A DNA stretch of 64,000 nt. Source: VXMO01 sp965205915. GTDB lineage: Bacteria > Chloroflexota > Dehalococcoidia > UBA6926. The position numbers were made by a program, and so were the translations under genes. Below the pieces are notes generated by a model. The model did no database searches, was not told the DNA's origin, and was given only the letters and a program-made list of their open reading frames with translations. The stretch is from assembly GCA_965205915.1 (NCBI GenBank), contig OZ242191.1, positions 2,294,001 through 2,358,000 of the forward strand, written 5' to 3'. This document shows positions 55,495 to 64,000 of this stretch, in pieces (the stretch's first letter is position 1; the number at the start of each line of letters is the position of its first letter).

Positions 55495-55757
55495 GGACTG
55501 TATTGCGAACTTTCGTATTGGCGGTGGACCTAAAGTCGGCGGCCAGCGGGCGGAGGCATGTTCAGATGGATCACAAGGTTGATCGCTCGCTGTTCTTCAA
55601 GGGCGACGCCGTGACACACGTTAAGTCACTCAGTCATCTCAATCCCGCTAAAGTGGGTGAAAGCAGTCAATACTGCGAACTGAGCGGGTGTTTCAGTTTG
55701 AGGTGGTGTGGTGAGAGGAAGGGCAAGTACACCTGGGCGGACTGTATTGCGAACTTT
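55495..55757 (+). repeat. Exact 19-bp direct repeat pair flanking 225 bp
   Basis: GGACTGTATTGCGAACTTT is at 55495-55513 and 55739-55757. The enclosed 225 bases hold copy B of the dispersed 37-bp repeat, so the unit may be a small non-coding mobile element. Confidence 0.5.
55675..55711 (+). repeat. Dispersed 37-bp repeat, copy B
   Basis: 36 of 37 bases identical to 30724-30760, with the same internal AACTGA/TCAGTT stem. It lies between the two 19-bp direct repeats. Confidence 0.75.
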
Positions 55758-56012
55758 TGAGCAAGTGGTGAGATTCTCGCTGCCGGCCGGTGGTCGTTGA
55801 ATGGTAGGCAGGAAGGCTACAAAGTCCCCGGAAATCACGACTTTAGAAGATGGCCGGAGTGCATCCTCTCGAATGAGATTGGGCTACCCAGTGAAGATAG
55901 CCGAGTAGACACGCCGGGCTGCCTCAGTACACTGGTAATTTACGGCGAACGGGGGATTGCCAGTGGCCACAATCGATCAAACCCGGACGGATGACGGCAA
56001 TCTCGCCGGCGC

Positions 56013-59000
56013 ATGCTTTTCGCAATCATGAGCGTGCCGAGGAACATATGGCGCATGGCGTCAATCGTCGTTCTTTGCGTGACCGCAATTGTCCTGATAA
56101 TGGGATGCGAGGATGAACCGCAGGACACAGTGACCCCGGTTCCGAGCCCAACGCCAATCGCGCACCCAACTCCTCTGCCGACGGCGACCCCTGGCCCAAT
56201 GCCCACACGTCAACCGGCTGCAACGCCAACATGGATCCCGCTGCCATTCCCGACACGGCCTCCTGCCCCCGCACGCACCTCGATTATCGAGCCAACCTCC
56301 ACCCCGGCGCCTGAACGCGGCTTCAACGTTCAAGCTGATATAAAGGGCTACTGGACTGACGGAGGCGCGACCATTGAGATTGCGCTGGCCCCATGGAACA
56401 TGGCGGAGCCTCAATCGATATTTGACGTGCAGGTAACTGTCGTCTGCCAAGCGGCTGAGATGAGCGGAAACGACTGCGGGCTAAAACTGAACATCTCTTT
56501 TCCATATAGCGAGCAGGGCAGGTTGGGCACACTTGTAACTCGGCTTCCACAGGGCAATACGACCCTGCTCCTCGAATATGGCGAGGGCGAGTCCCAGGAA
56601 GTACATGTCACCATTCCCGATCTCATCCTTGGAGTTGACCGGGACGTGTGGGAGTGCTTCAGCGATAGGTCAAACGTCCACACCTACCGGCACGAAGATG
56701 AGGGTATTGGTTGCGCCGGCTGGAGTGATGAGACAATTCACAAATGGGATCGCGAATCTCCGATGCGAATGTTTGTTGACGCGCCGGATGAGTTCTCTGC
56801 CGCGTACCGAAGCGTAGTCAACGCTCTCTCTTCCATTGTGAATCTGAAATTTGACTGGGTCGCCCAAGAGTCTGACGCAGACATCACCGCCTATATTGGC
56901 CTAACCCGTGAAGAGGCCAGAGCTCTGCTCTTTTTCTGCGACAAAGATGAGGAATACGGCTGTTCCCGAACTGTTGTAGACGCAGTCACCGGAGAAATCG
57001 AAGGGGGCCGAATCGCAATCCTCAACCCGTGGACCAACCTGGGCGACGATTTGGGTGACTTCCACAATGTGAGGCAGGGAACATTCGAGGCGGCGATGCT
57101 GCAGGAAGTGGTGCAGACCCTGACCAACATGGCGCATCGCACCGAATTGCGCAGCAGCATGAAGGAAGAACTGCAAGGTACCGCCGAATTGAACCCTATG
57201 GACGAGGCTCTCTTGCGTTTGCATGGGCACAATCTCGTGAGACCTGGGATGACGATCGATGATATTGGCAGCCTGGTTGTCTTCCGTGATGAGTTGATGG
57301 ATCCTCAACCACCGGATTCCCGATGGGCGGCGTGGAAGCATGTGACCAACTCCCATCGGCAACTCCGTGAGGCAACCACAGCGACGTATAGGGTACGAAC
57401 CACGTCACCTTCCTGCTCCCTGGAGCCCGAATGGTGGGACTATGAAGTTAGCAACCTGACGAGCAATCATCCCTACTTCGCCTGGACGCACGTGAATACC
57501 GGAGAGAATGAACTGTACTCCCTTGAACCGGACCCCGGAAGCGCTGAATTGTGGCGACGCTGGCAAACGGGCTGGGACATTACCAGTGACAGGGACTATT
57601 CCGATGCGGCTCCCGGATGGCGCAGGGAGTTGGCGGATCCCCATCACATGCTCGAGAGCCTCCTTCACTTTGCGGACTTCGAGGAAACCCGAATCTCCTA
57701 CGAGCCGGGCAGCCCGGTCACGCTGGCGTTCGAGTTGCAGAATGTGCGCGGCGCAACACTCTCCTCTGTCGAGAATGTTGAGATTACCCTGGTTATCGAC
57801 ATCGAGACGTACGTCTTGCTCGAATACACCTTGGATTGGGAAATTGCCGATGCAAGCTGTGCCACGTATCGGGTTGAGGCAATTGAAGGGCGCTACGGCT
57901 CCGCCTTCACATTTCCGGAGTCCATTCGTGATGCGTCGCAATTCCTTGACAATTGTCAGGTCGTATCTCTTGGCTCCCTCCGTGGATACATGAGGAAGCT
58001 GGGTCATTGGGCCAGGGAGTGCGGGCCTGCCTCAACAACCCAGGGGTACGCCCGGTCGTACGCGTTCTCTCTGGACGATTGGGCCTTTGTGCGCTTTGAA
58101 CTGCTCTCCGATGACGACATGCAGCTGCATATGCTCGGAGGTGGTAATTCCGATCCAACCGTACTGGAGCCGCAACACTCCGGCTACTTGGATGGCAACC
58201 TTCGCGTGGGGAAAACCGGCAAACTGCTGTGGTCACACTTCATCCTCGCTGCGGGTGACTACGTCATTGAAGTGGCCAACAAGGATCGCGCTCTTCCTGG
58301 ATCGTTCTCGCTAACGACCCACGCCCAGCCCACACCTCCTCCTCCGTACCGCTTTAAGTCTGTAAGCGCCGGTGGCTCTCGCACATGCGGCTTGCTCACC
58401 GACGGCACTCCGCTGTGTTGGGGTGAGAGAGGAGTCGATGGACCAGGAACTGCGGCTCCCCCCGGCAAGTTCATGGCAATCAGCACACATGGCTATACAT
58501 GTGCGCTCCGCGAGGACGGCACTCCGGTGTGCTGGGATTTCTATGGAGATGAAATCCATACCTGCGGGCCGACAGATCCCAACATCTACTGCAAACTCGA
58601 CAAGATCGACGAGAAGGATCGCTCGGGTCAGGATTGGGATGCGGAAAGAGATAGATTCTACGTTGTAGCTGTGAACAGGAGTATTCGCAATATAACGCCA
58701 CCGCCTGGAGAGAAACTCGTGTCCATCAGCACAGGCGGGGCACAGTCGTGTGGGCTCCGGGAGGACGGAACTGCCGTGTGCTGGGGCGGCATGCTGGAGG
58801 GAGAGGCGCCGCCGGCAGATGAGAGATTTCTGTCAATCCAGACTGGAGGGCGCCACATCTGTGGCCTCCGGACCGATGGGACCGCCGTCTGCTGGGGTTC
58901 GGACTACAAGGACCTTCTGGCTGTGCCGCAGGATGTGCGATTTGCGTCCATAAGCGTCGGCGATGAATACAGCTGCGGCTTTCTTGACGATGGCTCTGCC

Positions 59001-60161
59001 ATGTGCTGGGGTAGCAGCGGCCTTGAGACATGCAGTGAGAGAATCGAGGGTTCATTTGGCTGCTCTGTAGCCGGGACCAATGACTACGTGTCGGGAGCGC
59101 CCCCGGAGACCGAACTCCTTGTATCAGTCAGCACCGGAAGTCCCAATTGTGCCCTAACCCCTGAAAGACGCCCGGTTTGCTGGTCAAATTATCGGACAGG
59201 TCTGGCTCCAGCACCGGCGAATGAACAATTCATGTCGATCAGTGCATCAAGGCGGCATGCGTGTGCCGTCCGCTTTGACGGCGCCTTGGCGTGCTGGGGA
59301 TATGACAGTGTTGGCCAGGCATCCCCGCCATCCGGTGACAACCTTAACGGGCGCTCTTCCGGCGACGAGGCCCCTACAGACCTTGCGACAATCAATAGTG
59401 GTGGCTACTTTACGTGCGCGCTGAACGCGCAAGGAATCGTCTCGTGTTGGGGCGCCAATTGGTGGAGGGGCCGATTCGCCGGCCCGTTTGTCTCGATTAA
59501 TGGTGGCTGGGCTCATGCTTGCGGCCTCCGGCCTGACGGCAGCGTCATCTGCAGGGGCAGCAATTCCGACGGCCAGGCATCTCCCCCATCCGACGAGAGG
59601 TTCATCTCAATAGGCAGTGGCTATTTCCACTCGTGTGGCCTTAGACTTGACGGCACGGTCGAATGTTGGGGTGAAGAGGCCGTCGCGCTGGCGTCTCCAC
59701 GCGTTGGGGCTCTTGTATCGATTAGCAGTGGAGCATCTCACGTATGCGGCCTCCGATCCGACGGAGAAGTCCGCTGTTGGGGAGACGATGATATCGGTCA
59801 ATTGTCGTACCCGCTTGGGGTAGTATTCTCGACCGTCAGTAGTGGTGGATTCCACACATGCGCCCTCACCATGGACGGCGCCCCGGTATGCTGGGGCCTG
59901 GATCGTGAGGGCCAGTCTTCTCCTCCACAAGATGAGAAATTCACGTCGCTGAGCAGCGGGGGGCACCACACCTGCGCCCTCCGCGCTGACGGTACGCCAA
60001 TCTGCTGGGGGTGGGACGTCTATGGACAATCGACACCGCCGACAGCCGAGCGATTCGTTGCAATCAGCAGCGGCTCAATTCACACCTGCGGACTTCGCAC
60101 GGACGGTACCGCCAGTTGTTGGGGTGAAGATAATCAAGGCCAGGCGTCGCCGCAGCGGTAG
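56013..60161 (+). CDS. RCC1-repeat surface lipoprotein
   Basis: This protein is 1382 residues from the first ATG; starts at 56028 or 56055 are also possible. A lipobox IVLIMG-C (Cys32) follows the signal, then a Pro/Thr-rich stalk (~37-100). Residues ~105-780 are an ectodomain; one part (FEAAMLQEVVQTLTNM, ALLRLHGHNLVRPGMTIDDI) resembles a metallopeptidase-like domain without an HExxH site. From ~782 to the end there are about 15 RCC1-like repeats, each near 38 residues with the pattern ISSGxxHTCGLRxDGTxxCWG...GQxSPP. Two Cys per repeat suggest disulphide-stabilised blades. Predicted to face outward as a beta-propeller binding module; ligand unknown. It is convergent with a paralogue 54 bases away. 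Confidence 0.88.
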   Translation: MLFAIMSVPRNIWRMASIVVLCVTAIVLIMGCEDEPQDTVTPVPSPTPIAHPTPLPTATPGPMPTRQPAATPTWIPLPFPTRPPAPARTSIIEPTSTPAPERGFNVQADIKGYWTDGGATIEIALAPWNMAEPQSIFDVQVTVVCQAAEMSGNDCGLKLNISFPYSEQGRLGTLVTRLPQGNTTLLLEYGEGESQEVHVTIPDLILGVDRDVWECFSDRSNVHTYRHEDEGIGCAGWSDETIHKWDRESPMRMFVDAPDEFSAAYRSVVNALSSIVNLKFDWVAQESDADITAYIGLTREEARALLFFCDKDEEYGCSRTVVDAVTGEIEGGRIAILNPWTNLGDDLGDFHNVRQGTFEAAMLQEVVQTLTNMAHRTELRSSMKEELQGTAELNPMDEALLRLHGHNLVRPGMTIDDIGSLVVFRDELMDPQPPDSRWAAWKHVTNSHRQLREATTATYRVRTTSPSCSLEPEWWDYEVSNLTSNHPYFAWTHVNTGENELYSLEPDPGSAELWRRWQTGWDITSDRDYSDAAPGWRRELADPHHMLESLLHFADFEETRISYEPGSPVTLAFELQNVRGATLSSVENVEITLVIDIETYVLLEYTLDWEIADASCATYRVEAIEGRYGSAFTFPESIRDASQFLDNCQVVSLGSLRGYMRKLGHWARECGPASTTQGYARSYAFSLDDWAFVRFELLSDDDMQLHMLGGGNSDPTVLEPQHSGYLDGNLRVGKTGKLLWSHFILAAGDYVIEVANKDRALPGSFSLTTHAQPTPPPPYRFKSVSAGGSRTCGLLTDGTPLCWGERGVDGPGTAAPPGKFMAISTHGYTCALREDGTPVCWDFYGDEIHTCGPTDPNIYCKLDKIDEKDRSGQDWDAERDRFYVVAVNRSIRNITPPPGEKLVSISTGGAQSCGLREDGTAVCWGGMLEGEAPPADERFLSIQTGGRHICGLRTDGTAVCWGSDYKDLLAVPQDVRFASISVGDEYSCGFLDDGSAMCWGSSGLETCSERIEGSFGCSVAGTNDYVSGAPPETELLVSVSTGSPNCALTPERRPVCWSNYRTGLAPAPANEQFMSISASRRHACAVRFDGALACWGYDSVGQASPPSGDNLNGRSSGDEAPTDLATINSGGYFTCALNAQGIVSCWGANWWRGRFAGPFVSINGGWAHACGLRPDGSVICRGSNSDGQASPPSDERFISIGSGYFHSCGLRLDGTVECWGEEAVALASPRVGALVSISSGASHVCGLRSDGEVRCWGDDDIGQLSYPLGVVFSTVSSGGFHTCALTMDGAPVCWGLDREGQSSPPQDEKFTSLSSGGHHTCALRADGTPICWGWDVYGQSTPPTAERFVAISSGSIHTCGLRTDGTASCWGEDNQGQASPQR

Positions 60162-60215
60162 CGCAGGATCTCTGGCTACTCCAACTTCGCGCACCCTATG
60201 GACCGGCCAAAGCAA

Positions 60216-63200
60216 TTATTCGGGCGGCGTTGCCTGCCCATAACCGTCAGATCCCCAACAGACGTCAGTGCCATCCTCCTTAAGCCCGCAGGCGTGGAAT
60301 CCTCCACAGTCGATGCTTACGAACCTCTCATCTTCAGGGGGTGATGATTGGTCGGATTCGTCTTGACCCCAACAATCCACGGCGCCGTTTTCCCGCAGTG
60401 CGCAGAAATGGGCTCTCCCACCACTGATGGCCGTAAATGGGCTATCGTCACTACGCAGTTCCTTATCCTTGTATGATCCTCCCCAACATGTGATCGATCC
60501 GTCCTGCCGGAGCGCGCAGGAGGAATTTGACGCCACCGCGATTCCGGCAAAGTCGCCACCCTCAGGAGGAGTGCTCTGCCCATAACTGTTCCGACCATCA
60601 CATACCGCAGTGCCGTCCTGCTGCAGCCCACATGTGTGGTCACCGCTATGGCTGACCGCCACAAATGACCCGCCTACCAGCCAGCCCTGTCGCGATCCCC
60701 AACAACGAGCGGACCCATCTGCAGCGATAGCGCACCCGGTATCGCCGAACGAGGCGAAAGTTCTCGTCAATGGAGACTGACCGCTGGGAATGGAGCCCCA
60801 ACAGATGAGATTGCCATCCAACTCGAGCCCGCATGTATAACTCGAACTGGCACTAATTGATCGAAACACGCTGCCCGCGGGAGGGGACGACTCCCGGGAC
60901 CTATTCGATCCCCAACAAACCGCCTCGCCCTCCTCGGTAAGCCCGCACGTGTGATTAGAACCGGCGCTAATCGAGACGAATGGCGGGACGGGGTCAGGCG
61001 GCGGGGGCGCAGAATGTGTAAAAGGAAGAGAGGTCGGGTGCGGGGCAGGGTAGTCAATTCCCCAGCAGACCACTGTGCCGTCGAATCTCTGCCCGCACGT
61101 GTGATCCTCTCCGCTGCTGATAAACGTGAACCGCTCGTTTGTTGGAGGAGAGGCCGGCCCGTCGTAGCTTATGCCCCAGCAAACAACTGAGCCGTCCGCT
61201 CGCCGCAACCCACACGTGTGCGAGCTGCCGCTGCTGATGGCCGTGAACCGTTCCTCAGTCGGGGGGTCGGCAGGGCCGTTCGCGCCCTTACCCGCTCCCC
61301 AGCAGACCGGAATCCAATCTGAACGCAGGGCGCACGTCTGGGCAGAGCCGCTGCTGATCTGGTCAAATCGTTCATTGTCCGGTGGGATGGACTGCCCTGA
61401 GTAGAAGTCATATCGTGTGTAGTTGCTGCCCCAGCAGATTGGAGAACCATCCAGGCGAAGCGCGCAAGTATGAGCGTCCCCGGCGCTGATTGCGGCGAAT
61501 GTCTCGCCCGGCGGTACCATTGTCTGGTTGACCGTGCCTCCCCCATAGTTCTCATCGCTGCCCCAGCAGAACGCCGTGCCATCGCTCCGAAGGCCGCAGG
61601 CGTGTCGCGCGCTGCTCGTGATGGACACGAATCGTTCATCCTCAGGAGGAGGCGTTTCTTCAACATTGAATCTCCCCCAGCAGACCGCGCTGCCGTCTTC
61701 ACGCAGCCCGCAAGTGCTACTGATAGTCGTGAGGCGTGCATCTTCCAGGGGAGTCCCTTCAAACTCGCTGCGGTACCGGTCCCCGGGAGGAAGCCAACAG
61801 TGGAGCGTGCCGTCGCTCCTCAGTCCGCACGTTGTGTTGTAATCAATGGCCACAGCTGCGAAGCGTTCCCCGAAAATGGACCATCGCGGCTGTTCGTTGG
61901 GCGATGACTGGCCATAGGAATTGTCTCCCCAACACAGGATCGTGCTATCACTGCGCAGCCCACACGTGTGGGCGCCCCCGCTGCTCAGTGACTCAAACCG
62001 CTCACTGGACGGCGGAAAGGCTCGACCATCCGCTTCAACCTCTGTCCAGCAGACCGCAGAGCCATCGTCCCGCAGACCGCAGACATGACTGCCGCCGCTG
62101 CTGATGGAGGCCACATCCAGGTCGTCAGGAACCGAGCGTGGAAGCCAAAAATCACCCCGGCACCATGCATACCCGTTCTCATAGAGGGCACACGTGTGCT
62201 CAGGCCCTGCGCTTACCGCTACAAAGACACCGTCTTCAGGCGGAAAATGCCTAAGCTGGTAGCCTCCATTGTCATTACGCCAACAGGCAGTCGTCCCGTC
62301 TTCCTTGAGGCCGCAGGTGTGTTGGTCGCCGGCGGTGATGGAAACGAGGGTGAGACCGTCCGGCGGAGTAGACAGACCGCCTTCATTTGACCCCCAGCAC
62401 ACCGGCGTTCCATCCTGGGTAAGTCCGCAAGCATGGTTGGAGCCGAGAGTGATTATCTTGAGGTTCAAACCGCTTGGCGGCGAGGCCCGGCCAAAGGAGT
62501 CCCGTCCCCAACACACGGGAGCCCCACCAGTCCCCAGCCCGCACGTATAGTCGTATCCGCTTGTGATGGCCGTTAGCGTAAGGTTCTCGGGAGGGAATGC
62601 CTGCCTGTAGGTGTTATCTCCCCAGCAGACGGGAGTACCGTCGGATTCCAGACCGCACGTATGATTGGTCCCGCTGCTGACAGTCACAAAATCGTCGCCG
62701 GGGACAGGCCCGTATTGGAACCATTCCACCTCGTAGCCCAGCCCCCAACAGAGGAGCTCAGACGACTCCTCGGTCAAACCGCACGTGTGCTCACTTCCGG
62801 CACTGATGGTCGAGAAACTCACACCATGTGGCGGCGACCCATAGACTCGACCAGTGCTGCTTCTCCCCGCGTAGGTGCTGCCCCAGCAGGTGACCGAATT
62901 GTCTTCAGTGCGTACGCCGCACGTGAAGAGGTTCCCGCTTGTGATGGCGTTGAAGGTTTCGCCGTAGGGTGGGGAGGCCAGCACTCCGCTGTTGTTCCCC
63001 CAGCAGATTACCGCGCCATCGGCTCGGAGACCGCACGCGTGCGCGGCGCCGACGCTGATATCGATGAATAGTTCATTTGCCGGAGGAGAGGCCTCACCAA
63101 AGTAATTGCTTCCCCAGCACATGGCAATACCATCCTGCCGAATGGCGCACGCCAATTGCGAAAATACGCCCTTGCCGCTGCTGATGGCGATGAATTGGCC

Positions 63201-64000
63201 GCCGCGGGGAGCTTCAGTCTGTCCTCTATCATCATCACCCCAGCACTCAACCTGCCCATCGTCCTTCAAACCGCACATGAAATTGAGGCCGCCGCTGAGT
63301 TCGGTGAACTGCTCACCCTCCGCCGGAAATGTCTCCCTGATCCATTCCGCCCCCCAGTAGACGATTCCGTTGTCTTCTCTCAGACCGCACGCAAAACTCC
63401 CGCCGGATGTAATTGAGGCAAACCTTTCCCCATAGGGAACTTGCTCAATCCCATCCAGGTAGCCGTACCCACCGTATGTCCAGCAAGCGGGTCGGCCATC
63501 ATCGAGGAGCGCGCATGAATTCTCTTTACGTCAATGAGAGGTTGATTGAGAATCGACTGGTAAGTGGAATGCCTTGCGCTGACGGTTTCCGTTTCGAAGC
63601 CCTCACCCCAGCAGACGGGAGTCCCATCGTCCCGGATGCCGCACGTGTGCGTATCGCCGATGCTCAGCGCGGCGAATGTCGTGTCAGGGGGCGCGAGCGG
63701 CGAGCCCTCGCCCCAGCAAGTGACCGTCCCATTTTCTCGGACTCCGCAGGTGTAGCGATAGCCGGCCGTCAGCGAAACGAACTCTTCAAAATGAGGAGTA
63801 TTCGTCACGCGCCCGTAGGGGTCTCCCCAGCAAACGGGACGACCGTCGCCCTGCAAAGCGCAGGTATGGGTTACACTACTGGCAATGGCGGTGAAAGGCC
63901 TGACTTCCGGTGGTGACAATAGCCCGTGAACGTCCCTGCCCCAGCACAGCGCCGATCCGTCGATTTCCACCCCGCAGGCATGCCCACTACCGCTGCTAAT
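60216..64000 (-). CDS. RCC1-repeat protein, 5' end beyond the window, one probable frameshift
   Basis: The frame is open at the right edge, so the gene starts outside the window. About 1260 residues are visible, nearly all RCC1-like repeats (SSGSxHTCGLRxDGTxVCWG...SPP), some 30 units. A frameshift near 63520, in an A run where one A seems missing, separates the edge-side piece (ending after STYQSILNQPLIDV) from ENSCALLDDGRPACWTYGGY and everything downstream; both sides are in-register repeats. With the shift corrected it is a single open gene. It is a convergent paralogue of the 56013-60161 protein. The N-terminal signal and anchor are not visible. Confidence 0.82.

Larger units (their letters stand above)
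55302..56012. other. Gene-free stretch with short dispersed repeats
   Basis: No gene is supported. It carries copy B of the 37-bp repeat (55675-55711) and an exact 19-base repeat GGACTGTATTGCGAACTTT at 55495-55513 and 55739-55757; a shorter version (ATTGCGAACTTTT) recurs near 54258 in the MFS remnant. Confidence 0.5.

Noticed and set aside
58350..63500. CRISPR array suggested by regularly spaced repeats
   Set aside because: The repeats are 110-120 bp, diverged, in frame and encode RCC1 units; there are no short identical repeats with unique spacers.

Overview
The window looks like chromosomal DNA of a Chloroflexota bacterium (Dehalococcoidia/SAR202-like). This is inferred from gene style: GC-rich codon use, RCC1-repeat lipoproteins with Pro/Thr linkers, FN3/Calx-beta/cadherin secreted giants, and a glycine-reductase-type selenoprotein locus. 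No rRNA or marker gene settles the lineage.

Bases 1-21.9 kb are compact, intact and mostly housekeeping. They hold the 3' part of aconitase, fabF, folC, alaS, two dehydrogenase-fold genes, and a shikimate run ruvX-aroE-aroC-aroK/aroB fusion followed by the RNase P RNA. Small accessory genes are interspersed: two coiled-coil membrane peptides, an MNT nucleotidyltransferase, a Phd/VapC pair and an AF2212-like/PIN pair. From 16.5 to 21.9 kb lies a divergent glycine/sarcosine/betaine-reductase-like (Grd) locus. On the minus strand are grdC, grdA (in-frame TGA = selenocysteine), a CPDC glutaredoxin-like protein and the AF2212/PIN pair. On the plus strand are grdE and grdB (second in-frame TGA), ending in a strong terminator. 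Both TGAs are followed by SECIS-like hairpins. The divergent promoter region carries a perfect 12-bp tandem repeat next to a consensus -35 box. No grdD or sel gene is in the window.

From 21.9 kb onward the DNA is accessory and much of it is damaged. It holds a broken RAYT transposase, an M48/YgjP metallopeptidase, and a small possible biosynthetic group: a PfkB-like protein lacking the catalytic Asp, a methyltransferase, and a 992-residue adenylation-carrier-thioester reductase. A PadR regulator with a 20-bp palindromic operator and a membrane partner follows. At 31-42 kb is an alpha-glucan/trehalose operon (glgE-treS-malQ-glgB-treZ-treY, mostly with 4-base overlaps) in which only glgB reads through; the other five carry stops, frameshifts or truncations.

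From 42 kb to the end the genes encode cell-surface proteins. These are a membrane-anchored protein, a cadherin/FN3 remnant, a membrane gene overlapped by its neighbour, a 2.6-kresidue secreted subtilisin-like protease with many adhesion modules preceded by a lipoprotein that resembles a detached protease propeptide, a degenerate tRNA-like sequence, MFS and HAD remnants, and two large convergent RCC1-repeat proteins, the second running off the right edge. The density of stops and indels after 22 kb is either real decay of a genomic island or local assembly error; read mapping would decide.
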